A stretch of DNA of 64,000 nt from an uncultured Lachnospiraceae bacterium. GTDB lineage: Bacteria; Bacillota; Clostridia; Lachnospirales; Lachnospiraceae. Location: assembly GCA_910585965.1 (NCBI GenBank), contig CAJUHH010000004.1, positions 167,658 to 231,657 of the forward strand. The letters run 5' to 3'. This document shows positions 53,186 to 61,330 of the stretch, one piece after another (the stretch's first letter is position 1; each line of letters opens with the position of its first letter). Both the position numbers and the translations under genes were made by a program. The notes beneath the pieces were generated by a model that saw only the letters and a list, made by a program, of their open reading frames with translations, searched no databases and was not told the DNA's origin.

Positions 53186-55579
53186 ATGAATCAGCCAACG
53201 CATTTTTCAGATAAAAGGCTAGGTACAAAAGCGGAAACTTTAAAAAAATTATACGGATATATGAAAACGGCTAAAGTCCTTCCCCAGTTTACTTTCACCG
53301 CAGGAGACTGGCAAAGCCATCGTGTAGACATTATATCCGGATTCCAGAATCTCGAATGGAATTCCTGCGTAATTGTCCGAAGCAGCGCCTTGAACGAGGA
53401 TACACAGACCCAGTCGCAGGCAGGAAAATATGTGTCTATAGCGGACGTATCTGGGGAGAAAGCGTTTCAGGCTGCGGTAGAACGGGTGATCGCGTCTTAC
53501 GATGATTCCGATACGGGGAACCAGGTTCTGGTGCAGCCGATGTTGGAACATGCAACGGTATGCGGCGTGGCATTTACTTTAGACCCGAATACCGGCGGGA
53601 ATTATTATGTCATAAATTATGACAGGACAGGCTCCACATCGGCAGTGACTTCTGGCAGCGGGAGAAATGATTTCTTATATTATCAATTTAAAAAAGCAAC
53701 GACAGAGAGATGTTTAGAAAATAGAAATAATAAAAGATGCCCGAAAGAAATGCAGATGGTGGCAGCGGCGCTGGAAGAATTGGAGTATTTTTTCGGGCAG
53801 GAAAACCTGGATGTGGAATTCGCTATAACGGAAGGCGGGGAGTTGTATATTTTGCAGGTGAGGGCGCTATGCCTGAATGTAAAACCTGCGGACAAGGAAA
53901 AGCAGTTTCAGGAACTGCAAAGGATAGAGCAGAAAATCAGAAGGGATCAGACACCGAAACCGTTTTTATGCGGCCGAAAAGCCATCTATGGAGTGATGAC
54001 GGACTGGAATCCGGCGGAAATGATAGGAATCCGCCCGAAGCCTTTGGCGATGTCCTTATACCAGGAAGTGATTACGGACAGCGTCTGGGCATACCAGCGG
54101 GATAATTACGGCTATCGGAATCTGAGGAGTTTTCCTTTGATGGTGGATTTTGGGGGCCTGCCTTATATTGACATCCGCGTCAGCTTCAACTCTTTTGTGC
54201 CGGCGGGGCTGGATGAAGAAATCAGTGAAAAACTGGTGAATTATTATTTGGAGCGGCTTGCGGAAAACCCTGAGAAGCATGACAAAGCGGAATTCGAGAT
54301 CGTCTTTTCCTGCTATAGTTTTGACCTTCCCGAACGGATACAAGTATTAAAAGAATATAGTTTTTCGGAAGAGGAAATAGAGAAAATTATTTGTGCATTA
54401 AGGGACGTGACCAATCATATCACTGACCATAAAGAGGGCCTGTGGAGAAAAGACTATGAGAAAATTAAAATCTTAGAGAAACGGTATGATGAGATCATGG
54501 GCAGCGATATGGGGGACATGGAAAAGGTATATTGGCTGCTGGAAGACTGCAAGCGTTACGGCACGCTGCCCTTTGCCGGGCTGGCAAGGGCGGGGTTTAT
54601 TGCGGTGCAGATCCTGCAATCGATGGTCAGCTGCGATATTCTTACGAAAGAAGATTATGAGCTGTTTATGGGAGGCGTGAACACAGTAAGTTCAGGGATG
54701 AGCCATGATTTTAAGGAATTGTCCCCGAAGGCTTTTTTGGAGAAATATGGGCATTTGCGGCCGGGGACTTATGATATTACCTCTTTAAGATATGACGAAG
54801 CGCCGGAGCTTTATTTTGACTGGGGGGCGAAAGAAGAAGGAGAAGGAGAAGGGGAAAAAACGCCGGAGAAAGGAATTTTCCGTCTTTCTTTGGAGCAGCT
54901 TGGGAGATTGAAACAGGCACAGGAGGAGAACGGGCTGACAAATGATGTGCTGGAATTGCTGGATTTTATTAAAACGGCGATAGAGGGACGGGAATACGGA
55001 AAATTTGCTTTTACCAGGAATTTGAGCAAGGCGATCCAAATGATCGGCAGCATAGGAAAGGCAGCAGGAATTGGCAAGGAAGACTGTGCATATATGGATA
55101 TCCAGGCCATTCGTAAATTATATGCATCTACCCAGGACATACGGTCTGCAATGCTCCATTCCATAGAGAGGGGGAAAAGTGCATATGAGATAACCAGGAC
55201 GATCACACTCCCGCCGCTGATTATAGAACCCGAAGAGGTCATGCAGTTTTTCTATCCGGATTCAGAACCGAATTTTATCACGTCTAATAAAGCGGAAGGG
55301 GAAATATATCTGCTGGATGGCATGGCGGAAGCGGAAGAGATGGAGGGAAAGATTCTGCTGATTCCAAGCGCTGATCCTGGATATGACTGGATTTTTTCCC
55401 ATGGAATCAAAGGGTTTATTACCATGTATGGCGGCGCGAATTCCCATATGGCTATACGGGCAGGCGAATTGGGAATTCCGGCGGCGGTAGGCGTGGGATC
55501 GAAAGCTTTTGAGGAGTATAAAAAGGCACATGTGGTTGAATTGGATCCATTGGCGAAGTGGATCAAGATGTTGAAATAA
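53186..55579 (+). CDS. L-glutamine kinase-like PEP-synthase homolog (phosphoramidate pathway, Cj1418 type)
   Basis: A 797-residue PEP-synthase/PPDK-type enzyme. The N-terminal ATP-grasp domain shows VRSSALNEDTQTQSQAGKY (residues 64-82); the C-terminal swivelling domain holds GGANSHMAIRAGELGIPAAVG with the phospho-acceptor H754. The middle resembles neither the pyruvate- nor PEP-binding barrel. C. jejuni Cj1418, of similar size and layout, phosphorylates the side-chain amide of glutamine (ATP to AMP and Pi), the first step of O-methyl phosphoramidate synthesis. I assign the same role because the next genes match the rest of that pathway. Antibiotic-phosphorylating dikinases are an alternative if context is ignored. 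It is first in the operon. Confidence 0.82.
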   Translation: MNQPTHFSDKRLGTKAETLKKLYGYMKTAKVLPQFTFTAGDWQSHRVDIISGFQNLEWNSCVIVRSSALNEDTQTQSQAGKYVSIADVSGEKAFQAAVERVIASYDDSDTGNQVLVQPMLEHATVCGVAFTLDPNTGGNYYVINYDRTGSTSAVTSGSGRNDFLYYQFKKATTERCLENRNNKRCPKEMQMVAAALEELEYFFGQENLDVEFAITEGGELYILQVRALCLNVKPADKEKQFQELQRIEQKIRRDQTPKPFLCGRKAIYGVMTDWNPAEMIGIRPKPLAMSLYQEVITDSVWAYQRDNYGYRNLRSFPLMVDFGGLPYIDIRVSFNSFVPAGLDEEISEKLVNYYLERLAENPEKHDKAEFEIVFSCYSFDLPERIQVLKEYSFSEEEIEKIICALRDVTNHITDHKEGLWRKDYEKIKILEKRYDEIMGSDMGDMEKVYWLLEDCKRYGTLPFAGLARAGFIAVQILQSMVSCDILTKEDYELFMGGVNTVSSGMSHDFKELSPKAFLEKYGHLRPGTYDITSLRYDEAPELYFDWGAKEEGEGEGEKTPEKGIFRLSLEQLGRLKQAQEENGLTNDVLELLDFIKTAIEGREYGKFAFTRNLSKAIQMIGSIGKAAGIGKEDCAYMDIQAIRKLYASTQDIRSAMLHSIERGKSAYEITRTITLPPLIIEPEEVMQFFYPDSEPNFITSNKAEGEIYLLDGMAEAEEMEGKILLIPSADPGYDWIFSHGIKGFITMYGGANSHMAIRAGELGIPAAVGVGSKAFEEYKKAHVVELDPLAKWIKMLK

Positions 55580-55617
55580 GGATTTATGGATAAAAAGTAA
55601 ATGGGAGGAAACAGAAC

Positions 55618-56367
55618 ATGAAGACAGAATGGGATTATACTAATTTGGCAGATGCCTATTTGAAAAGGCCTGACTATGCGCAGGATGCGATTGAAAAGAT
55701 GCTGGAAACGGCTGAAATAAAGCCGGGTGATAATGTATGCGATGTTGGGGCGGGAGCGGCCCACTTGACGATAAAGCTGGCAGAGTATGGGTTAAAGGTT
55801 TGTGCGGTAGAACCCAATGATGCCATGAGGGCAAACGGAATAAAAAGAACGGAGAGATTCCCCGAGGTGGAATGGCATGAAGGCGTTGGAGAAGAAACCG
55901 GGATGGAAACCGGGAAATTCGATCTTGTAACTTTTGGCTCTTCTTTTAATGTATGCGACCGACAGGAAGCATTACAGGAAAGCAGCAGGATTTTAAAGCC
56001 GGCGGGCTGGTTTGCTTGTATGTGGAACCATAGAGACCTTGCGGATCCGCTGCAGAGCGGGATAGAGGATATATTAAAAGCACATATAAAAGATTATGGT
56101 TATGGGGCGAGGAGGGAAGACCAATCAGAGGTGATCAGGGAGAGCGGTTTATTCGAGGAAGCGGTATATATAGAAGGAACCGTGCGGCACCAAATATTGG
56201 CAGAAGACTTTATTGAGGGCTGGAAATCCCATGGGACAGTATATCGCCAGGCAAAAGAAAAGTTTGATATGATTAATAAGGAAATCCGGGAATTTGTGGA
56301 GTCAAAAGAGAAAGAATATATTGAAGTTCCTTATACGACGCGAATCTGGATGGCCAGGAAAAAATAA
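55618..56367 (+). CDS. SAM-dependent methyltransferase of the phosphoramidate operon
   Basis: A 249-residue class I methyltransferase with VCDVGAGAAHLTIKLAEYG (about residues 40-58), the acidic AVEPNDAM strand and FDLVTFGSSFNVCDR. The C. jejuni MeOPN locus has two methyltransferases (Cj1419, Cj1420) beside the glutamine kinase; this gene and the one at 58471 occupy the same positions in gene content. It could O-methylate the phosphoramidate group. A good GGGAGGAAA ribosome site precedes the ATG. Confidence 0.75.
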   Translation: MKTEWDYTNLADAYLKRPDYAQDAIEKMLETAEIKPGDNVCDVGAGAAHLTIKLAEYGLKVCAVEPNDAMRANGIKRTERFPEVEWHEGVGEETGMETGKFDLVTFGSSFNVCDRQEALQESSRILKPAGWFACMWNHRDLADPLQSGIEDILKAHIKDYGYGARREDQSEVIRESGLFEEAVYIEGTVRHQILAEDFIEGWKSHGTVYRQAKEKFDMINKEIREFVESKEKEYIEVPYTTRIWMARKK

Positions 56368-56391
56368 AACAATAGAAATAAAGAGAATGAT

Positions 56392-56991
56392 ATGAAAAAA
56401 ACAATTATCTATACGCAGCGGGTGGAAGTCGTGGAAAGCTATGGGGAACGGCGTGACTGCGCGGATCAGAATATTCCGCGTTTCTTGGAAGCATGCGGCT
56501 ATATGCCGGTTCCGGTCCCCAATGCTTTGTATACACTGGATGAATATGTAGAAAGGATAGACCCGGCAGGAATCCTGCTGACCGGAGGAAATTCCCTGGT
56601 TCAGTATGGAGGGAATGCTCCTGAAAGGGATGACACGGATAAAAGGCTGCTGGCGCTGGCGGTCGAAAAAAATATCCCGGTTTATGGATTTTGCAGAGGG
56701 ATGCAGTCCATATTGGATTATTTTGGATGCGGTTTGGAAAACGTAAGCGGCCATGTGGCAGTCCGCCATCGGATACAGGGTGAATGGGGGAGCTTGACAG
56801 TAAACAGTTACCATAACCAGGCATGCAGGGAAGTAAAGGAGCCTTTGCGGGCAGTGGAAACGGCGGAAGACGGGGTAATCGAGGCGGTCGTATGCCAGGG
56901 GCATAAGATTATGGCGACGATGTGGCATCCGGAACGGGAGAAACCGTTTGCAAAGGTTGATATGGAGCGGGTTAAGAAGTTTTTTGGATAA
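56392..56991 (+). CDS. Class I glutamine amidotransferase-like hydrolase (Cj1417 type)
   Basis: A 199-residue peptidase C26/class I amidotransferase-fold enzyme. The triad is visible: C101 in GFCRGMQ, H179 and E181 in WHPER. In C. jejuni, Cj1417 hydrolyses the gamma-glutamyl-phosphoramidate-CDP product and releases glutamate and cytidine diphosphoramidate. As a stand-alone gene between the glutamine kinase-like and cytidylyltransferase genes, the same role is likely. Without the context it would be named a gamma-glutamyl-GABA hydrolase-like protein. Confidence 0.82.
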   Translation: MKKTIIYTQRVEVVESYGERRDCADQNIPRFLEACGYMPVPVPNALYTLDEYVERIDPAGILLTGGNSLVQYGGNAPERDDTDKRLLALAVEKNIPVYGFCRGMQSILDYFGCGLENVSGHVAVRHRIQGEWGSLTVNSYHNQACREVKEPLRAVETAEDGVIEAVVCQGHKIMATMWHPEREKPFAKVDMERVKKFFG

Positions 56992-57033
56992 AGAGCGGAA
57001 AATGCAAAAAGCAGTGCGGAAATGGGGGAGAGA

Positions 57034-57813
57034 ATGAAAGTAATTATTTTGGCGGCAGGACAGGGAACGAGGTTGAGGCCATTGACGGACGACAGGCCGA
57101 AGTGCATGGTAGAAGTAAACGGTAAGAGCATTATCGAGAGACAGCTTTCCGTTATGCATCATTGCGGCATCAGAGAAAAAGATATTACGATTGTAGCCGG
57201 ATATAAAGGAGAGGTTTTGCAGGAGCTTTTCCGTGATGTAGGGATACAAGTTATCATAAATGAAGATTATGAAAACACGAATATGGTATGTTCCCTGATG
57301 TGTGCCAGGGAAATGATGGAGAGAGAGGACGATATCCTGATTTCCTATGGTGATATTATTTACAGCGAGGAAGTGCTGCGAACCATATTGGGATCGGAAG
57401 AAGATGCATCGGTAATCGTGGATGACGGCTGGTACTCCTATTGGTCCGAGCGCTGTGAGAACCCTCTGGATGACGCGGAAACGCTGTTGTTTGATGAAGA
57501 GGGCTATTTGACCGAGATCGGGCAGAAAACGACGGATCTGAAGAGGGTGCAGTCGCAGTATATCGGCTTGATGCGTTTTAAAGGCAAAGGAGTGGAAGCA
57601 TTGCTGGATCTGGCAGACGAGGCAGAGGAACGCAGCCGGAAAGGGATGCCGCTGTGGCGTACATCCAGAACGTATCAGAAAATGTATATGACGGATCTGC
57701 TGCAGGGTCTTATCGACGAGGGCAATAAGCTGAAGGCGGTGCATATCAACAGGGGCTGGTTTGAAATCGATGACTGTGAAGACTTGAAGGTGGTGGAGCG
57801 GCAGCTGCCTTGA
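57034..57813 (+). CDS. Phosphoglutamine cytidylyltransferase-like protein (Cj1416 type)
   Basis: A 259-residue nucleotidyltransferase with AAGQGTRLRPLTDDRPKCMV at the N-terminus, the ISYGDIIY metal-site strand, and SERCENPLDDAETLLF and QSQYIGLMRF blocks that I recall as shared with C. jejuni Cj1416. That enzyme joins L-glutamine phosphate to CTP. The N-terminal NTP loop is typical; the middle differs from the LicC/PntC-like enzyme at 4227, so the two are not redundant copies. ATG 57034 follows GGGGGAGAG. In the operon it lies after the amidotransferase gene and before the CysC-like kinase, in the same order as transcribed in C. jejuni. Confidence 0.83.
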   Translation: MKVIILAAGQGTRLRPLTDDRPKCMVEVNGKSIIERQLSVMHHCGIREKDITIVAGYKGEVLQELFRDVGIQVIINEDYENTNMVCSLMCAREMMEREDDILISYGDIIYSEEVLRTILGSEEDASVIVDDGWYSYWSERCENPLDDAETLLFDEEGYLTEIGQKTTDLKRVQSQYIGLMRFKGKGVEALLDLADEAEERSRKGMPLWRTSRTYQKMYMTDLLQGLIDEGNKLKAVHINRGWFEIDDCEDLKVVERQLP

Positions 57814-57885
57814 CGGAGTTGGCAAAAATGGAAGACAGAGAACCCCGGGTATTTGGCAGTAGAAAGGATGGAGCGGAGAAAAGGC

Positions 57886-58401
57886 ATGGGCGGAAGGCTG
57901 TACTGGGTTACGGGATTGTCAGGAGCAGGAAAAACTACGATAGGAAGTTTGCTATATAAGCATTTAAAAGAGAAATATCCCAATACGGTGATTTTTGACG
58001 GGGATGCCCTGCGCCAGGCATTTGGAAATGACTTAGGATATTCGGCAGAGGACCGCTTTCAATGCGCCATGCGTTATGCCCGCTTGTGCAGGCTTTTGGT
58101 GGAACAGGGTATACATGTAGTTTGCTGTACTATTTCCATGTTTGACCAGGTGCGGGAGTGGAATCGGAGGAATATCAAGAATTATTCGGAGATTTATATT
58201 GAAGTTCCCTTGTCCGTGCTGGAGGAACGCAACCAGAAGAATCTTTATCAGGATGTAAAGGACGGGAAACGGGGGAATGTGGTTGGCATGGATTTGGAAC
58301 TCCAGCTGCCGGAGAACCCGGATGTCCGGTTGGTCAATGATGGGACGAAGACACCGGGGGAGATGTGCAGGACATTGATTGAGGAGCTTGGGATGGTTTG
58401 A
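57886..58401 (+). CDS. Cytidine diphosphoramidate kinase-like protein (CysC fold, Cj1415 type)
   Basis: A 171-residue P-loop kinase of the APS-kinase (CysC) fold: Walker A GLSGAGKTT at residues 10-18, FDGDALRQAFGNDLGYS and the EERNQKNLY stretch. The segment that in true APS kinase reads F-T-G-I with a conserved proline turn is here GNVVGMDLELQLPEN, so APS is probably not the substrate. In C. jejuni, Cj1415 phosphorylates the 3'-hydroxyl of cytidine diphosphoramidate and has the same size. ATG 57886 follows GGAGAAAAGG; upstream TTG and ATG codons lack ribosome sites. It is the fourth core enzyme of the pathway. Confidence 0.82.
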   Translation: MGGRLYWVTGLSGAGKTTIGSLLYKHLKEKYPNTVIFDGDALRQAFGNDLGYSAEDRFQCAMRYARLCRLLVEQGIHVVCCTISMFDQVREWNRRNIKNYSEIYIEVPLSVLEERNQKNLYQDVKDGKRGNVVGMDLELQLPENPDVRLVNDGTKTPGEMCRTLIEELGMV

Positions 58402-58470
58402 TGTATGGAAAGTGGGCAACAGGCATACGGAAATGTCAGGACAAGATAAGGCGGTGCGAGGAGAGGAAAT

Positions 58471-59334
58471 ATGGCGGAAGACAGGAAAATAGCACATAGA
58501 AAGTGCAGATTATGCGGAAGCGAGGCAGAGCATAAAGTTTACCACGTAAAAGAAATGTTCTTCGGAACAGGGGAAGAATTCACGTATTTTCTATGTGACA
58601 AATGCCAATGCATGCAGATTATGGAGATACCAGAGGATCTGGGGAAGTTTTATGGGAATGGATATTATAGTTTTGGAAAGCCTGATATCCGTGAGCCGGA
58701 ATCTCCAGAGAGAATCGAAACAAGGATACTCGATGTCGGGTGCGGGTCGGGTAAATGGCTGGCGGAAAAGTATGAGCAGGGACATATCCATCTGCTTGGC
58801 TGTGATCCTTTCATTGAAGAGGATATTGCTTATGAACCATGCATACATATAAAAAAATGTACCATACATGAGATAGAAGGCGCTTTTGACCTGATACGTT
58901 TGAGCGACTCCTTTGAACATATGAGCGATCCTCTGGAGGTTTTGCAGAGCGTGGATCGCTTGTTGGATAAAAATGGTATGTGCCTGTTAAGTACTCCAGT
59001 GATCCCGAATGCGGCATATGATATTTTCCACGAATACTGGTTTGAATGGGACGCGCCCAGGCATTTGTTCCTGCATTCTGTGAAAAGCATGGAGTACCTA
59101 TGTGGAAAGGCAGGATTGAAAATTGAAGAGATCAACTATAATTCCCAGGTGTCCCAGTTTATATCCAGCCTGCTGTATCAGAGGGGGATACCATATATGG
59201 AGCAGGATGCCGAAGCAATAAAACGAGAGTTTACCAAAAAAGAAGTGGATGGATTCGTGGAATTGACGGCAGAACTGAACCAAAAGGGATATGGGGATCA
59301 TGCAGTGTTTGTTCTTGTCAAAGAAAGCCAATAA
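58471..59334 (+). CDS. Zinc-ribbon SAM-dependent methyltransferase of the phosphoramidate operon
   Basis: A 287-residue methyltransferase. The N-terminus has a CXXC pair typical of this group (CRLCG, CDKCQC), then a class I core with ILDVGCGSGKWLAEKY (about residues 85-100) and SDSFEHMSDPLEVL. It is the last gene of the operon and the second methyltransferase, in line with the two of C. jejuni. Its stop codon lies inside a 15-bp perfect palindrome that also encodes the end of the convergent gene. Confidence 0.75.
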   Translation: MAEDRKIAHRKCRLCGSEAEHKVYHVKEMFFGTGEEFTYFLCDKCQCMQIMEIPEDLGKFYGNGYYSFGKPDIREPESPERIETRILDVGCGSGKWLAEKYEQGHIHLLGCDPFIEEDIAYEPCIHIKKCTIHEIEGAFDLIRLSDSFEHMSDPLEVLQSVDRLLDKNGMCLLSTPVIPNAAYDIFHEYWFEWDAPRHLFLHSVKSMEYLCGKAGLKIEEINYNSQVSQFISSLLYQRGIPYMEQDAEAIKREFTKKEVDGFVELTAELNQKGYGDHAVFVLVKESQ

Positions 59335-59356
59335 AGAGCGGTTTATTGGCTTTCTT
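59321..59356. terminator. Bidirectional hairpin shared by two convergent genes
   Basis: A perfect 15-bp inverted repeat (59321-59335 and 59342-59356) with a 6-nt loop. It contains both stop codons (59332-59334 plus strand; 59343-59345 minus strand), so both proteins end in E-S-Q. There is no long T-tract, but the stem is strong and symmetric. Confidence 0.65.
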
Positions 59357-61046
59357 CCAAAATCCGCAAAAATGCTTCAGCCCGGTTTTTCCATCGATGG
59401 TTCTGCCGGGCTTTTTCATAGCCATTAATAGTAATTTCCCACAGGCGGCCTTCATCGGATAAGAGTTCTTTTACTAATGCAGGAAGCTCGTTGAGCCGGT
59501 TCAGGGAAAAGAGAACAAGGTCTTGGCCGTTGACAAAGATATCTTCTAAGATGCCGCTTCTGTCAGATAATACGGCAGACTGACAGAGCATGGCATTGAG
59601 GAGGCGTTCTGTCAGCCCGTCTTTATGCCAGGACATGATATTAAGCGAAATCTTGGAACGCTTCATAATAGACAGCCCTTCCTGCGGGGTGACAGAAGGA
59701 TGGCAGATCAGGTTCTGGCAGGACGCAAAGGGAGCATTCTTCCACGTGTCGCCGTACACATGTATTTGAATTCCGGCATCAAGAAGGGTTCGGATAATTT
59801 TCTCTCGGTAATAGGTCATGGCGCAGAAGCATACCTGTCTCATTTCATAAAACAGGCTGAGAAAACCTTCATCACTTAAGCTGATCTGCTTATATTCCAG
59901 TGCCTGTTGAAACGCCTGTTCCGCAGGCTCATCGGGGTTTTGGCACATAAAACGCAGGAAACGGGCGGCTAGAAAGCGGTGGAAGCGGTCATAAGAATGG
60001 ATAAGGGCAAGGCGTTTCCGATAATCATAATAGGAGCCGATAAAGGTAAGGTCAAACTGCTTTTGGGGCAGATCAGAAGATGGAGGGAGCAACGATACGT
60101 TATCTGCGGCTGCCGCCAGTGCAGGATGAACTTGCAGAATATCCTCCGGCGATACTCCGCCGGGCGGAAAATAAAAACTCTGTTTTACATTTTTATAGTA
60201 GCGCGAAACAAAAGAAAGATAGTTTCGGTCATGAATCAACAAATAATAATCTTTAGGCCCGTTGTCAATATGTTCCTTCATCCAGGCCGGATGATCAAGG
60301 ATCATATTGTATTTCGGGCCGATGATCAGGTCATGAAGGCATGTTTGTTTGTCCTGCATAAGGATAGAGAAAACGTGGGTCTGGATGCCGATCATGGCTT
60401 TAAAGCGACGGCCGATCAGACGGGGCAGTGCCTGGTTCCCTTCTTTTTCCACATCAAAAATTTCTACCAGCTGGCGGCAGCGGAGCAGTGCATTTGCCAG
60501 TTCATCGGCAAAAAGATTCAGAATATTAAAACATACTTCGGAACCCCGGTAGATCAGGATGGGAAGAGTGTCGTCATCAATGGCATGGTATTCCGGGCTG
60601 CGGGAAATCATTTTTTCAAGCCATGCGAATGCATTCATGGATGCAGGAAACCGGGATGCGTCCTGGAGAAGGGCTTCCATGACCGGGTTAAAATAGCCGG
60701 AAGAGAGGAGTTCCTCTTGGTATTTGCCAGCGATATAGCAGTCGGTACGGTAAGAATCCCAGGACGGATCGGGCTGTTCAGAATTAGCGCCAGCATCATC
60801 CGTGGAGGTATTGCCGGGGGCATCGCCGATCAACGTGACCGGGTATTTCTTGGCTGCTCTCAGCAAAAATTCGTATTCCTGTTTGGCGGAGAGTTTATGA
60901 TTGATATCTCCAACTGCGGAATGGATTTGTCTTGGGTATTCGATTCTTCCGTCTGCCCAGCGTTCGTCGAGAAGGAGTTCTATAAAAGCAATATTTTGTT
61001 TTGCGCCTTCCGGCAAATGGCTGGTATAGCAGATGATTTCTTCCAT
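59343..61046 (-). CDS. CgeB-like glycosyltransferase, paralog C
   Basis: A 567-residue full-length relative of the gene at 13784. It has the same N-terminal domain (MEEIICYTSHLPEG, LLLDERWADGRIEYP), the DUF3880-like centre (MIGIQTHVF, HDRNYLSFVSRYYKN, FIGSYYDYR) and the CgeB-like end (HVYGDTWKNAPF, NIMSWHKDGLTERLLNAML). ATG 61046 follows GGAGG and lies about 52 bp after the predicted transcription start, which rules out the upstream ATG at 61103. It likely adds one sugar of the glycan. Confidence 0.75.
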   Translation of the reverse strand: MEEIICYTSHLPEGAKQNIAFIELLLDERWADGRIEYPRQIHSAVGDINHKLSAKQEYEFLLRAAKKYPVTLIGDAPGNTSTDDAGANSEQPDPSWDSYRTDCYIAGKYQEELLSSGYFNPVMEALLQDASRFPASMNAFAWLEKMISRSPEYHAIDDDTLPILIYRGSEVCFNILNLFADELANALLRCRQLVEIFDVEKEGNQALPRLIGRRFKAMIGIQTHVFSILMQDKQTCLHDLIIGPKYNMILDHPAWMKEHIDNGPKDYYLLIHDRNYLSFVSRYYKNVKQSFYFPPGGVSPEDILQVHPALAAAADNVSLLPPSSDLPQKQFDLTFIGSYYDYRKRLALIHSYDRFHRFLAARFLRFMCQNPDEPAEQAFQQALEYKQISLSDEGFLSLFYEMRQVCFCAMTYYREKIIRTLLDAGIQIHVYGDTWKNAPFASCQNLICHPSVTPQEGLSIMKRSKISLNIMSWHKDGLTERLLNAMLCQSAVLSDRSGILEDIFVNGQDLVLFSLNRLNELPALVKELLSDEGRLWEITINGYEKARQNHRWKNRAEAFLRILEESQ

Positions 61047-61104
61047 AAGGCCTCCGATTATATAAAAAATGATATCTTCATAAGGAGTTAATGAAATATA
61101 CACT

Positions 61105-61133
61105 ATTATAAATGTTTTTTATGAATAAGGCAA
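61105..61133 (-). promoter_or_regulatory. Predicted sigma-A promoter of CgeB-like paralog C
   Basis: Minus strand: TTGCCT (61128-61133), 17-bp spacer, TATAAT (61105-61110). Confidence 0.6.
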
Positions 61134-61240
61134 TTAGCAACGGAATCTCCGTAGGAATTTCCGTAGGAATTTATTTGCAGGGTTTACTTCTTTTTAGGGG
61201 CAATATATAATTTGAAAAGAGCGTATTTGCAGGTGGGGAT

Positions 61241-61330
61241 ATGTTTTGCCTGAGAAGAGGGCCGGAAGGCAGCATAGTGGAGATCAATACACTGGAAGAA
61301 CGGAAGGAACTGGAAAGATGCCAACAGTAA
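61241..61330 (+). pseudogene. Possible remnant of a nucleotidyltransferase C-terminus
   Basis: A 29-codon reading frame whose peptide GSIVEINTLEERKELER resembles the end of the cytidylyltransferase at 4227 (DSIVEIDTLEELKRID). It directly precedes, and overlaps by 13 bp, the GT2 gene, as if an upstream cytidylyltransferase had been deleted but its 3' end and the translational junction were kept. The short length makes this tentative. The rest of the 61047-61240 gap holds the minus-strand promoter and a twice-repeated 12-bp unit near 61148. Confidence 0.4.

Noticed and set aside
57886..58401. CysC-like kinase read as APS kinase making PAPS for the sulfotransferase-like proteins
   Set aside because: There is no ATP sulfurylase gene, the substrate-loop residues differ from APS kinase, and its neighbours match the phosphoramidate pathway. 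It remains the main alternative.
61148..61172. Two copies of a 12-bp unit (TCCGTAGGAATT)
   Set aside because: Too short and too few copies to call a meaningful repeat or binding site.
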